Shown: positions 16,665 to 25,510, numbered from the stretch's first letter. The stretch is 64,000 nt of DNA from Natronococcus pandeyae (GCF_008122205.1 NZ_PHNJ01000002.1:310001-374000), one strand, 5' to 3'. Notes: a model not told the origin generated them from the sequence alone. Program-made: numbers and translations.

Positions 16665-16982
16665 TCAGGCGTCCTCGACGCGCTCGAGGACGAGCCGCTC
16701 CTCGAACCCCCCGCGTTCCGCCCGCTTTTCGCGACGCTGACGCTCGATCGATTCACGGGATCGATCCTGCGCCTCGAGAATCGCGTCGACGACCTCCAGG
16801 ACGTCGGCCAGTTCCTCGAGCTCTCTCGACTCGTCGAACTCCCTCGCCTCCTCGAGAAGCTTTGCTGCGAGTCTGTCGGCGTACTCTTCGTCGTCAGCGA
16901 TATGAGTTATCGGCCGCTCGTTTTCGGCTTCGATGAGCTCGGGAATGCGATCACGGACGAGTTTGTCGTACTCTGTGGGCAT
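16665..16982 (-). CDS. MazG-like nucleoside triphosphate pyrophosphohydrolase family protein
   Basis: 105 aa starting MPTEYDKLVRDRIPELIEAE, the classic beginning of the phosphoribosyl-ATP-pyrophosphohydrolase-like MazG subfamily. The metal-binding helices carry KLLEEAREF and ELEELADVLEVVDAI, matching the ExxE...ExxD arrangement. Such proteins hydrolyse nucleotides such as non-canonical NTPs to the monophosphate; the true substrate here is unknown. It follows the next minus-strand gene (start 17640) by 80 nt and may share its transcript. Confidence 0.85.
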   Translation of the reverse strand: MPTEYDKLVRDRIPELIEAENERPITHIADDEEYADRLAAKLLEEAREFDESRELEELADVLEVVDAILEAQDRSRESIERQRREKRAERGGFEERLVLERVEDA

Positions 16983-17061
16983 GGATGTTGTCCTCCGTAC
17001 TCCTGGGTGTCGTACTCGTAGGCATTGTGTGATAACCGGTGGAATACCGCGGGTCGCGCGT

Positions 17062-17640
17062 TCAGAAGTTCGCGTCGACGCTGCCGTCCTCGTCGAGATC
17101 GATGGTGCCGTCGAACAGCGCGCGGAACTCGTCGACGAACGACTCGTCGTGTGGATCCTCCGAGAGGTGGAAGAGTCCGACAGCGTCGTGTTCCTCGAGC
17201 AGCGAGAGGATCCGCTCGGCCGCGGAAAGCGCCTGCTCCTCGCCGGCGTAGTAGGCGAGTTCGGTGACCGAGTCGAAGCTGATCCGGAGTTTGCCGTCGT
17301 GGTCGTCGAGGAAGCCGTCGATGTGGTTGACGATGCCGTCGACGTCGTCCGGCGCGGCGACGTAGTGGACGGTGTCACTGGAGCGTCGCGAGTAGCCGCG
17401 TTCGATGCTCAGCGTGTCGAGAATCTCGGCGCGGTTCTCGTCGACGTCGTAGTACTCGAGTTTCTGTCTGACTTCGCGGGCGGTCGTCCGCGTGGAGACG
17501 ACGAGAAAGTTGTCGGTGTCGGTCTTGAGGAAATCAGTGTCGATTCGGTCCGTCTCACCGGTGCTCGGGTGAAGCAAGAGAATCCCGGTCCCCCCTGGAA
17601 CCGTTTCGGGCGTTCCCTCGATTGCCAGTTCGTACTCCAT
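17062..17640 (-). CDS. KaiC/RecA-fold-like haloarchaeal protein lacking a P-loop
   Basis: 192 aa. The pattern resembles a truncated RecA/KaiC fold: a first strand (GTGILLLHPSTGE) without a GxxxxGK[ST] loop, FLVVSTRTTAREVRQKLEYYD, then HYVAAPDDVDGIVNHIDGFLDD and KLRISFDSVTELAYY, where a Walker-B-like strand would lie, and DAVGLFHLSEDPHDESFVDEFRALFDG. Similar degenerate domains (DUF7504/MEDS-like) occur in haloarchaeal signalling proteins. Without the P-loop it should not hydrolyse ATP. No function can be assigned. Confidence 0.6.
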   Translation of the reverse strand: MEYELAIEGTPETVPGGTGILLLHPSTGETDRIDTDFLKTDTDNFLVVSTRTTAREVRQKLEYYDVDENRAEILDTLSIERGYSRRSSDTVHYVAAPDDVDGIVNHIDGFLDDHDGKLRISFDSVTELAYYAGEEQALSAAERILSLLEEHDAVGLFHLSEDPHDESFVDEFRALFDGTIDLDEDGSVDANF

Positions 17641-17749
17641 ATTGCGTGATCAATTTCCGGAACCGACTTAATACTGCGGATGTGTCTCGCGGTGGCGTGG
17701 TGCTCTTCACTGACAACTGGTCGCGTCCGCAACCGGTTGGGGCGGCCGC

Positions 17750-19354
17750 TCAGGCGTTCTCCTGGCGGAGGATGATCACCATCGAGAGGCCGGAGACGAG
17801 CAGGATGACGAACGCGGGAATCGCGGCGTGGCTCATGTAGGCGGCCTGTTCGGCTCGCCAGATGTGGGTGACGAGCGTATCGAAGCCTGTCGGCCGGAGC
17901 AACAGCGTCGCCGGCAGTTCCTTCATCGTCGTCAGAAAGACCAGCGCCGCGCCGGCGACGATACCCGGTGCGATCAGCGGGAGCGTCACCTGCCGGAAGG
18001 TCTCCGCGTTGCTCTTGCCGAGCGTCCGGGCGGCCTCGGTCAGTTTCGGGTTGACCTGCAGGATCGCGGTCCGGGTCGAGCCGACGGACTGGGGCATGAA
18101 GCGGACGACGTAGGCGAATATCAGCAGCGGGAGCATCTGGTAGACGACGCCGGCGTAGTTAGCTCCGAAGAACACGAGCGCGAGGCCGATGACGATTCCG
18201 GGAACCGCGTAGCCGACGTAGGTCGCCCGCTCGAACAGTTCGCCGAGTCGCGTGTCGTACCGCGCGGCGAGGTACGCGACCGGCAACGCGGCGACGGCGG
18301 CGACCACCGCGGCCGCGGCCGACACCGCCGCCGAGTTGAACGCGTACTCCCACTGGAACTGGTAGGCGGCGACGTCGCTCGTCGCGCCGCCGACCAGCCA
18401 CGAGGTGAAGATGAGCACCGGGAGCACGAGCGTCGCCAGGAAGACGAGCGAACACGCGGCCAGCGCCGGCAGCCGCCAGGCGCCGAGTTCGACCGTGAGC
18501 CCCTGGCCGCCGCTCGAGTCGGTGTACACCTTCTCGCGACCGCGGATCTTCGACTCGAGCGCGAGGATGAAGACGGTGACGACGATCAACTGGACCGAGA
18601 GCATCGCGGCGTAATCGAGGTTCCAGCCGCGGTACTCGACGTAGATCTGCCGGGTGAAGACGTCGACCTGCATGAACGCGGGGGTCCCGAAGTCGGAGAC
18701 CGCGTACAGCGCGACGAGCAGGGCGCCGGCGGTGATCGCCGGCCACACCTGCGGGAGCGTAACGCGGCGGAACGTCTCCCAGTAGCCGTGATCGAGCGTT
18801 CGTGCGGCGTCGACGAGCGTCGTGTCGAACGTTTTCAGCGCCGCGCGGGTCGTCAGGAACACGTACGGATAGGTGTAGAGCGTGATCACGAGGATCGCGC
18901 CGTGAAGTCCGTAGATCTCCGGCAGCCGTTCCACGCCCAGGGGGGCGAGCAACGACTGGAGTTCGCCCCGCGGCCCGAACGCGGAGATGTACGCGAGCGC
19001 GCCGAGGTAGCTCGGAATCGCGAGCGGGAGCGCGATGACGATCGTCCAGAACCGTTTGAACTGGAGATCGGTCCGGACGGTCAGCCACGCCAGCGGCACG
19101 CCGATGAGCACCGAGAGAACCGTGACGCCGGCCATCAGGACGATGCTGTTGAACGCGATCTCGAGCGACCGGGGACGAAGCAGGATATCGGAGGCGCGAC
19201 CCGGATCGACCTCGAACGCGCGGATGAAGATCCACGTCAGCGGAAAGACCATCAGCGCGGCGACGGCACCGCTCAACAGCGTCAGTCCGAGAGCGTGGTC
19301 TCTCCGGGAGAAGACGGACGCGGTATCGTCGGTCGTCGAGACGCGATCGCTCAC
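17750..19354 (-). CDS. Iron(III)-type ABC transporter permease (FbpB-like)
   Basis: 534 aa with about 12 transmembrane helices, a fused double permease as in FbpB/SfuB/ThiP. Each half has an EAA loop: AARTLDHGYWETFRRVTLPQVWP near residue 193 and AARTLGKSNAETFRQVTLPLIAP near 440, where the ATPase docks. Together with the binding protein 82 nt upstream it would import ferric iron. No ATPase gene is adjacent on either side; the next minus-strand gene starts at 17640 and is unrelated. The partner ATPase must be encoded elsewhere or be shared with another transporter. Confidence 0.9.
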   Translation of the reverse strand: MSDRVSTTDDTASVFSRRDHALGLTLLSGAVAALMVFPLTWIFIRAFEVDPGRASDILLRPRSLEIAFNSIVLMAGVTVLSVLIGVPLAWLTVRTDLQFKRFWTIVIALPLAIPSYLGALAYISAFGPRGELQSLLAPLGVERLPEIYGLHGAILVITLYTYPYVFLTTRAALKTFDTTLVDAARTLDHGYWETFRRVTLPQVWPAITAGALLVALYAVSDFGTPAFMQVDVFTRQIYVEYRGWNLDYAAMLSVQLIVVTVFILALESKIRGREKVYTDSSGGQGLTVELGAWRLPALAACSLVFLATLVLPVLIFTSWLVGGATSDVAAYQFQWEYAFNSAAVSAAAAVVAAVAALPVAYLAARYDTRLGELFERATYVGYAVPGIVIGLALVFFGANYAGVVYQMLPLLIFAYVVRFMPQSVGSTRTAILQVNPKLTEAARTLGKSNAETFRQVTLPLIAPGIVAGAALVFLTTMKELPATLLLRPTGFDTLVTHIWRAEQAAYMSHAAIPAFVILLVSGLSMVIILRQENA

Positions 19355-19436
19355 GAATTGCTCCTTGCCGGGGTGGCGGTTTATGGCTTCCTAACTCTGC
19401 GTTCGTCCGCTCGAATACGGAGTGCTGCCCGCCGAG

Positions 19437-20483
19437 CTACAGGACGCCGGTGTCGCGGAGGAGGTCCTGTGCGGGTTCGACGTCCGCGAGATCGTTCAGG
19501 TCGAACGTCGGCGGGTTCAGTTCGTCTAGTTGTGGGAGGTCGCCGACGTATTCTACGTCCTCGATGACGGCGTACTCGGCGTTCAGTTCGACGAAGAGCT
19601 CCTGTATCTCCTCGCTGAGGACGGCTTCGACGAACTCCTGGGCGAGGTCGAGATCGTCCGCCGTGTCGACCGGCGCGACGCCGGAGACGTTGAACAGCGA
19701 GCCGACGTCGCCGTCGGTGAACGTGACGTTGATCGGCGCGTCCTCCTCGTCCTCGATGAGTCGGCCGACGTAGTAGTGGTTGACCAGACCGACGGATATC
19801 TCGCCGTCCGCGACGGCCTGTGGGGTCGTCGAGCCGCCCTCGTAGCCGTTGATCCCGAGTTCCTGGAGTCCCTCGATCCATTCCCTGGTCTCGTCCTCGC
19901 CGTACTCGATCATCATCGCGCGGATGAACGAGAGGAACGAACCGGAGTCGGTTCGCCACCCGAGTTCGTCCTCGAACCGGTCGTCCTCGGCGTACTCGAA
20001 GATGTCGTCCGGCAGGTCCTCGGCCTCCCACTCGTCGGTGTTGTAGGCGACCGACCGCGTTCGCCCGGAGACGCCGGTCCAGGTCCCGTCCGGATCGCGG
20101 TACGACTCGGGCACGGTCTCGAGTACGTCGTCGGGCAGTTCTGCGGTTCGACCCGCTTCCTTGAGCTGGCCGAGAGTGCCCGAGTCCTGCGTGTAGAAGA
20201 GATCCGCGGGGCTGTCCTCTCCCTCCTCGACGATCTGTCCGACCATTCCGGCGGAGTCCCCGTACCGATCCTCGATCGCGACGTCCAGTTGCTCTTCGAC
20301 TTCGCGGAAGATCGGTTCGATCTGGTCCTCCGAGCGCCCGGAGTAGATCGTGAGTCCGTCGCCGTCGTTACCCAGACAACCGGCGAGGCCGGCGGTTCCG
20401 GCGACCGCCGCGCCAGTCGTCGCGAGGAACCGTCGTCGTCCGATCGTCGAGCAGCCGTTCCGTTCTGTATCGCGCTGTTGCAT
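19437..20483 (-). CDS. Iron(III) ABC transporter substrate-binding lipoprotein (FbpA-like)
   Basis: 348 aa. Twin-arginine signal IGRRRFLATTGAAVAG and lipobox LAGC lead to a periplasmic-binding-like fold starting LTIYSGRSEDQIEPIF, the hallmark of the iron FbpA/Sfu branch. Later it has DLFYTQDSGTLGQL, TGVSGRTRSVAYNTD and GLVNHYYVGRL with the paired tyrosines that coordinate ferric iron in this family. It would capture iron outside the membrane for the permease 82 nt downstream. A perfect DtxR-type iron box lies 7 nt before the start codon, so expression should rise in iron limitation. Confidence 0.92.
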   Translation of the reverse strand: MQQRDTERNGCSTIGRRRFLATTGAAVAGTAGLAGCLGNDGDGLTIYSGRSEDQIEPIFREVEEQLDVAIEDRYGDSAGMVGQIVEEGEDSPADLFYTQDSGTLGQLKEAGRTAELPDDVLETVPESYRDPDGTWTGVSGRTRSVAYNTDEWEAEDLPDDIFEYAEDDRFEDELGWRTDSGSFLSFIRAMMIEYGEDETREWIEGLQELGINGYEGGSTTPQAVADGEISVGLVNHYYVGRLIEDEEDAPINVTFTDGDVGSLFNVSGVAPVDTADDLDLAQEFVEAVLSEEIQELFVELNAEYAVIEDVEYVGDLPQLDELNPPTFDLNDLADVEPAQDLLRDTGVL

Positions 20484-20489
20484 ATCTAG

Positions 20490-20507
20490 TTTTAGGCTGA
20501 CCTAAAA
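20490..20507. promoter_or_regulatory. DtxR-family iron box at the fbpA-like promoter
   Basis: TTTTAGG-CTGA-CCTAAAA is a perfect palindrome with 7-bp arms and 4-bp spacer, matching the TTAGG...CCTAA boxes bound by haloarchaeal DtxR-like iron regulators. It lies between the presumed TATA box and the start codon at 20483, a repressing position. Confidence 0.85.
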
Positions 20508-20597
20508 CACAAATACCTTCCGATTATCCGCGGTAGAACGGTCGAGAGGGTGAGACAGCGTACGCTGTCCGATCGGCGGCCGTCCGATGCCCACGGT

Positions 20598-20647
20598 TTT
20601 CGGCCGACCTAAACCTCTCCGTTTCCACCTTTTTAGGGCAGCCTAAA
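20598..20647. promoter_or_regulatory. Two further iron boxes in the same divergent region
   Basis: TTTAGG-GCAG-CCTAAA (20632-20647) is a perfect palindrome. TTTCGG-CCGA-CCTAAA (20598-20613) has one mismatch. Their centres are 34 bp apart. They are about 100 bp beyond the first box and closer to the plus-strand methyltransferase, so either both genes respond to iron or the boxes act together on the transporter. Confidence 0.7.
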
Positions 20648-20780
20648 GAACCTGTCGGTGACTCCCTCGAGGCGGGAGCAGCCGTTCGGAACGAACCGCC
20701 GAGGGAGCAAGCCGGGCCGCCGTTCCGCGGCTGGCGCTCGAGTCGAACCGATTTTGACGCTCTGGGCTGATGGGTCCCCT

Positions 20781-21461
20781 ATGAGCGTTCGCGAAGAGTT
20801 CAACGACTGGGCTACGAGCGGCAAGGACAGGGGAATGGAGGAGCGCCACTGGCACACGGCCAAGCACGCGCTCGCGCGGATGCCGGTCGAACCGGGCGAC
20901 ACCATTCTCGACCTGGGCTGTGGCAGCGGCTACGCCGGCCGCGCACTGCGGGACACCAAGGACGCGGGACGGGTGTACGGACTCGACGGCTCTCCGGAGA
21001 TGGCCCACAACGCCGCGGGCTACACGGACGACGGACTGGTGAGCTACGTCGTCGGCGACTTCGGCTCGCTGCCGTTCGCCGACGACTCGATCGATCACGT
21101 CTGGAGTATGGAAGCGTTCTACTACGCCGCCGATCCCCACGAGACGCTCGAGGAGATCGCGCGCGTGCTCCGTCCCGGCGGGACGTTCTACTGTGCGGTC
21201 AACTACTACGAGGAGAACGTCCACTCCCACGAGTGGCAGGAGTTTATTTCGATCGAGATGACCTGCTGGGATCGCGACCAGTACCGCGAGGCCTTCCGCG
21301 ACGCGGGACTCCACGTCGCCGAACAGGACAACGTCCCGGACCGCGAGATTTCGATCCCCAGCGAGGCCGAGTTCCCGCTCGAGGACTGGGACAGCCGCGA
21401 GGCGATGGTCGAACGCTACCGCGAGTACGGGACCCTCCTGACGGTCGGCGTATCCCCTTGA
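20781..21461 (+). CDS. Class I SAM-dependent methyltransferase
   Basis: 226 aa from ATG 20781 (MSVREEFNDWATSGKDRGME); an in-frame GTG at 20658 would add 41 poorly conserved residues. Motif I is LDLGCGSGYAGRAL (about 45-58), followed by GLDGSPEMAHNA, the post-motif-II stretch GDFGSLPFADDSIDHVWSMEAFYY and LRPGGTFYCAVNYY. This is the UbiE/COQ5-like fold; the substrate is unknown. It is divergent from the iron transporter genes and downstream of two iron boxes, hinting at iron-dependent expression. Two tandem ORB-like sequences touch its 3' end. Confidence 0.88.
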   Translation: MSVREEFNDWATSGKDRGMEERHWHTAKHALARMPVEPGDTILDLGCGSGYAGRALRDTKDAGRVYGLDGSPEMAHNAAGYTDDGLVSYVVGDFGSLPFADDSIDHVWSMEAFYYAADPHETLEEIARVLRPGGTFYCAVNYYEENVHSHEWQEFISIEMTCWDRDQYREAFRDAGLHVAEQDNVPDREISIPSEAEFPLEDWDSREAMVERYREYGTLLTVGVSP

Positions 21462-21505
21462 TTTCAGGTGGAACTCCCCGGCGAACCCCTTGGTTTCCAC
21501 TCGAG
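21452..21505 (-). repeat. Two tandem ORB-like sequences after the methyltransferase gene
   Basis: ATCCCCTTGATTTCAGGTGG at 21452 and ACCCCTTGGTTTCCACTCGA at 21485 are direct copies 33 bp apart. Read on the minus strand each has dyad arm, GAAA(T/C)CAAGGGG core and short G-string. The first overlaps the methyltransferase stop codon. They are about 9 kb from oriC. Confidence 0.55.
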
Positions 21506-21639
21506 CCGGATTCGAGAACCGGTCCGACCCGGCTCACGTCATTCGATTCACATCCTTCACACGGTTCCGAGTCAGTAGTCGAAACTCGCCGTCACTCGAG
21601 TCGAAACAACCCCCCTTTGTCACGATCACACCGACGGGA

Positions 21640-22227
21640 TCAGTTCGACTCGAACCGCTCGCCCGCCGGGATCGTGATCTCGAGCCAGTTCTCCTCGGGG
21701 GGCAGCGGACAGTCGAAGGTCTCGCTGTAGGCACAGAACGGGGTGTACGCGAGGTTGAAGTCGACGACGATCTCGTCGCCGGTCTCGAGGTCACGATCCG
21801 GCGCGAGTTCCATGTAGCGCCCGCCCCGGTAGCTCTGCTGGCCGGTCGTCTTGTCGCGGAACGGGACGAACAGCGGCTCCTCGTCTGGACTCTCGAGTTG
21901 ATAGCCGGCCAGTTCGAACGTGCCGTCCTCGAGGTCCTCGTCTTCCCGTTCGACGTCGAACTCGAGCGTGACGGTCCGAAGATAGCGCATCTCGCGGTCC
22001 GCGGTCGTCTCCATCAGCACGACCTCGGGATCGTCGTGGACTTCGGCGGTCGCGACGACGCGGTAGTCCGGGTCCGGATCGAAGTAGTCGAGTCCGTCGA
22101 AGTCGTCGCGCTCTTCGGGCGGAATCGGCGACTGGGGATGGTCGGCGAAGAATTCGTCCTTCTCGGCGCGCTTTGTCTCGAGTTCGTCGCGCCAGCGATC
22201 GACATCTCCGTCGGGAAAGTCGGCCAT
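21640..22227 (-). CDS. DUF1684 family protein
   Basis: 195 aa from ATG 22227 (MADFPDGDVDRWRDELETKR). DUF1684 features: KDEFFADHPQSPIPPEERDDFDGLDYF near 29-55 (start of family K..F....SPL), FVPFRDKTTGQQSYRGGRYMEL near 133-154 with the conserved GGRY, and VDFNLAYTPFCAYSETFDCPLPPEENWLEI near the end. Members are soluble proteins of unknown function. Gene stands alone, convergent with the methyltransferase. Confidence 0.88.
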   Translation of the reverse strand: MADFPDGDVDRWRDELETKRAEKDEFFADHPQSPIPPEERDDFDGLDYFDPDPDYRVVATAEVHDDPEVVLMETTADREMRYLRTVTLEFDVEREDEDLEDGTFELAGYQLESPDEEPLFVPFRDKTTGQQSYRGGRYMELAPDRDLETGDEIVVDFNLAYTPFCAYSETFDCPLPPEENWLEITIPAGERFESN

Positions 22228-22718
22228 ACGACCGCTTGGCTGCCGACACTGGAAGACGTTACGTTTGAATCGTTCGAAATGCGGGAACCTGACGGGACGA
22301 CCGGGGAAACGGAAACGAGACACGGCTGGCGGACTGAACTCCGTTTCCCGGGTGAGGTGCTGATCACGAGTTCCGGTCCCGTATCGGAGCGGTTCACCTG
22401 GCATTCGTTCGTGTTCCACTGCGTCGGAACACGGTCGATTCGACGCTCCGGCGTACCCGGAACGCGACTGAACCGGCGTCCGCCACCGATTTATATTTTG
22501 CTATACAAACTAAATATTTAGATAGTACTAAAAACATCGGTGTTGTTCGTCCTCGAGTGAGTGCCGGAGGTCGGAGCCGAGACGATAATTCACACTATTA
22601 TTCGAACGCCTAATTCGGTTTCTGGCCCATAAACTACTCTTTTCGGCCGGATTAGACACGACTAAACAATAGTATAGTATCGCAAACTATTTTACTTCGG
22701 GTAGGGGAATAGCTGCTG
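22228..22718. other. Intergenic region upstream of znuA, AT-rich in its second half
   Basis: No gene. From about 22485 the DNA becomes AT-rich, with the palindrome CTAAATATTTAG (22510-22521), GATTAG-ACACGA-CTAA (about 22650-22665) and AATAGT..ACTATT around 22670-22693. A TATA-like CTATTTTAC at 22688-22696 is about 27 nt before the znuA start. One of the inverted repeats is the likely site for a metal-responsive repressor, but none matches a box I know. Confidence 0.45.
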
Positions 22719-23714
22719 ATGACCACTGATCCGAAGTCCGATCGTTCGAACCGGAGCCGACTGACCCGTCGAAGCGTTCTCGCGACGGGAGTCGGAGCGC
22801 TCGCCGCGAGTGCGGCGGGCTGTCTCGACGAGGATCCGCAGTCTGGAAACGGTGATGACGACGACAGCGACGACGGGGAGTACACCGTCACCGCCGGGAT
22901 GCCGGCGCTCTGGGATTTCGCGCGTCAGGTCGGCGGCGATCATATCGCGGTGACCGACCTCGTTCCGACCGGCGAGCACGGCCACGACTACGACCCGGGA
23001 ACGGGGATCGTCCAGGAGATCGAAGACGCCGACGCCTTCGTCTACATGCGGGACTTCGCGAGCTGGCAGGACGACGCCGCCGCAGAACTCGAGGACGACG
23101 AGAGCGTTACCGTCATCGACGCCTCCGAGGGGATCGAGTTCTTCGACAGCGAGGCCGAGGACGACGACGAACACTGGTGGATGGACCCAGTCGAGTGCCA
23201 GAACGGCGTCGACAACATCGCGGCCGGGTTCGCCGAACTCGATCCGGACCACGAAACGGAGTACGAGGACAACGCCGCCGCGTTCAACGAGGAACTCGAG
23301 GAGATCCACGAGGAGTTCGAGGACATCGTCGACCGGGCGGAGCTGAATCAGATCGTCATCGCCACCCACGATTCCTTCCAGTGGTGGAACGACCGGTACG
23401 GTGTCGATATCGACTCGCCGATCGGCATCTCACCCGACAACGAAGCCTCCGCCCAGGAGATCGAGGAGATCGAGGGGGTTATCGACGAGCACGGCATCGA
23501 ACACATTCTCTACGATATCGGGGAGCCGCGCCACCTCGCGGAATCGCTCGCCGAGGAGACCGAAGCGGAGGTTCTCCCACTTTCGCCCGTCGAAACGCAA
23601 CTCGAGGAGCACCCGCAGGTCGACGACATCGACCCCGAGTGGGGCTACGTCGACCACATGCGGGAGATCAACTTCCCGTCGCTCGAGATCGCGCTCGACG
23701 CAACCGGGGATTAG
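22719..23714 (+). CDS. znuA: Zinc-type ABC transporter substrate-binding protein (ZnuA family)
   Basis: 331 aa. Tat signal LTRRSVLATGVGALAASAAGC with a lipobox-type Cys, an acidic linker, then the cluster A-1 (TroA/ZnuA) fold: VTAGMPALWDFARQVGGDHI, LVPTGEHGHDYDPGT with metal-binding His residues, DEHWWMDPV, VIATHDSFQWWNDRYG and the C-terminal DIGEPRHLAE. It should bind Zn(II) or Mn(II) at the cell surface. It heads an operon with an ATPase (75 nt later) and permease. Metal specificity between zinc and manganese cannot be settled; the long acidic/His loop of many ZnuA proteins is short here. Confidence 0.88.
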   Translation: MTTDPKSDRSNRSRLTRRSVLATGVGALAASAAGCLDEDPQSGNGDDDDSDDGEYTVTAGMPALWDFARQVGGDHIAVTDLVPTGEHGHDYDPGTGIVQEIEDADAFVYMRDFASWQDDAAAELEDDESVTVIDASEGIEFFDSEAEDDDEHWWMDPVECQNGVDNIAAGFAELDPDHETEYEDNAAAFNEELEEIHEEFEDIVDRAELNQIVIATHDSFQWWNDRYGVDIDSPIGISPDNEASAQEIEEIEGVIDEHGIEHILYDIGEPRHLAESLAEETEAEVLPLSPVETQLEEHPQVDDIDPEWGYVDHMREINFPSLEIALDATGD

Positions 23715-23789
23715 AGAAGGCAAATTCTATATGTAGCTGGACCAAATCACAGGTGTACTACCGTCTGTCTTCCCGATCGAGCTTCCACC

Positions 23790-24542
23790 ATGACCCACGC
23801 AATTACCGTCGAAAACGTCACGTTCGCGTACGACGACCGGCCCGTGTTACGAGACGTCTCGCTCGCGATCGAGGAGGGCGAGTTTCTCGGGCTGATCGGC
23901 CCGAACGGCTCCGGCAAGACCACGCTCCTCAAGATCATGCTCGGCCTCCAGCAACCGGATAGCGGACGCGTCGAGCTGTTCGGGACGCCGGCGGACGCGT
24001 TCACTGACGGAACGCGGCTGGGATACGTCTCACAGCACTCGTCGGACGGGGAGTCGACGATGCCGATTTCCGTTCGCGAAGTCGTCACGATGGGGCGGTA
24101 CGCCCACGCCGGAATCTCGCCGCTGGACGACGAGGATGCCGCGATCGTCGACGACGCGCTCGAACAGGTCGGAATCGCAGATCTCGCCGACCGCCGAATG
24201 AGTCGGCTATCGGGGGGACAGAAACAGCGAACGTACATCGCGCGAGCGCTCGCATCCGAAGCGGATCTGCTCGCGCTCGACGAGCCGACGGTCGGCGTCG
24301 ATACGGAGTCCCGGGACGCGTTCTACGACCTGCTCGAAGACCTCAACCAGCGCGGGATCACGATCGTCCTGATCGAACACGACATCGGCGTCGTCACCGA
24401 ACACGTGGACACGATCGCGTGTCTGAACGGCGAGCTCTACGAACACTGCGGAACCGCGGAGTTCCTCGAGAGCGACGCGCTCGAGCGGGCGTTCAGTTCG
24501 GCGCGAGCGGCCGGCACTGCTAGCGTCGCGTCGGGTGACTGA
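23790..24542 (+). CDS. znuC: Zinc-type ABC transporter ATPase (ZnuC family)
   Basis: 250 aa. Walker A GPNGSGKTT (about 38-46), Q-loop SQHSS, signature LSGGQKQRTYIARAL (about 143-157), Walker B DLLALDEPTVGVD and H-loop IEHDIGVV. It would power the ZnuB permease, whose gene begins 3 nt after this stop. Sequence around the signature (RMSRLSGGQKQR) resembles the Mn/Zn ATPase branch (ZnuC/MntB). Central gene of the znuA-znuC-znuB operon. Confidence 0.93.
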   Translation: MTHAITVENVTFAYDDRPVLRDVSLAIEEGEFLGLIGPNGSGKTTLLKIMLGLQQPDSGRVELFGTPADAFTDGTRLGYVSQHSSDGESTMPISVREVVTMGRYAHAGISPLDDEDAAIVDDALEQVGIADLADRRMSRLSGGQKQRTYIARALASEADLLALDEPTVGVDTESRDAFYDLLEDLNQRGITIVLIEHDIGVVTEHVDTIACLNGELYEHCGTAEFLESDALERAFSSARAAGTASVASGD

Positions 24543-24544
24543 GC

Positions 24545-25510
24545 ATGGCTGCCGAGATCTTCGACTCCCGCCGACAGCTCACGACGGTTGCGATCGGACT
24601 GCCGGCGACGATCGCCGCTGTCGTCGGGTTCGTCTACTGGCTCTTTCCTCCGCTGTTCGATGCGTTCTGGGGAACGACGTGCGGCGCGATCGACACGTGG
24701 CTCGTCTGCAGTACGTTTCTCCAGCACGGGTTTACGACCGGGATACTCGTCGGTCTCACCGCACCGCTGGTCGGCGCGTACCTGGTCAACCGACAGATGG
24801 CGCTGATCGGCGAAGCCCTCGCGCACACGGCATTCGGCGGCGTCGCGATCGGGCTGTTCATCGGTTCGACCGTCGAATGGGCGAACTATCCGCTGCTCTG
24901 GGCGCTGCTCGCCGCCGCGATCGCGGCGCTGGGGATGCAGTACCTCGCGGTGACGACCGACTCCTACGCCGACGTTCCGCTGGCGATCGTCCTCACCGGC
25001 AGCTTCGCGCTCGGCGTCGCCGTCATCTCCTACGGCGACGGGATCGCGTTCGGCCGGGAGATCGAGAGCTATCTCTTCGGGAACATCCTCTTCGTTCCCT
25101 TCGAGAACGTCCAGCTCATGGTCGGCCTCGCGCTCGTCGTGCTGGGAATGGTCGCGTTGACCCACAAACAGCTGTTGTTCATCACGTTCGACCGGGAGGC
25201 CGCGCGGCTGGCCCGGATCAACGTCTGGTTCTACGACACCGTGTTGATCGTCGTCACCGCGCTGGTCGTCGTCGCTGCGATGCAGATTCTCGGCGCGATC
25301 CTCGTCGCCGCGATGCTCGTCGTTCCGGTCGCGGCGGCGATGCAGCTCACCTCGAGTTTCAACCACGGACTGGTTCTCTCGGTGATCTTCGGCGAAGTAG
25401 CGGTTCTCGGCGGCATTCTGAGCTCCTACTGGCTCGACATCGCGACCGGCGCTGCGATCGTCCTCGTCGCGATCGCGATCTACCTTCTCGCGGTCCTTGG
25501 CGACCGATAA
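24545..25510 (+). CDS. znuB: Zinc-type ABC transporter permease (ZnuB family)
   Basis: 321 aa with about 8-9 transmembrane helices. Family blocks: AYLVNRQMALIGEALAHTAFGGVAIGLF (about 77-104, the conserved ALIGDALSHA-type motif), YLFGNILFVPF, ITFDREAARLARINVWFYD and the C-terminal AAMLVVPVAAAMQLTSSF. This is the ABC-3 permease family that forms the metal channel with ZnuC. It is the last gene of the operon. The first 60 residues form an additional N-terminal helix region (VYWLFPPLFDAFWG). Confidence 0.93.
   Translation: MAAEIFDSRRQLTTVAIGLPATIAAVVGFVYWLFPPLFDAFWGTTCGAIDTWLVCSTFLQHGFTTGILVGLTAPLVGAYLVNRQMALIGEALAHTAFGGVAIGLFIGSTVEWANYPLLWALLAAAIAALGMQYLAVTTDSYADVPLAIVLTGSFALGVAVISYGDGIAFGREIESYLFGNILFVPFENVQLMVGLALVVLGMVALTHKQLLFITFDREAARLARINVWFYDTVLIVVTALVVVAAMQILGAILVAAMLVVPVAAAMQLTSSFNHGLVLSVIFGEVAVLGGILSSYWLDIATGAAIVLVAIAIYLLAVLGDR

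Noticed and set aside
17828-19567. 579-aa plus-strand frame opposite the iron permease
   Set aside because: Arg/Asp-rich shadow of the permease coding sequence, no domain, common in GC-rich DNA.
22485-22700. AT-rich region before znuA as an extra replication origin
   Set aside because: No ORB sequence within it and it fits a metal-regulated promoter.
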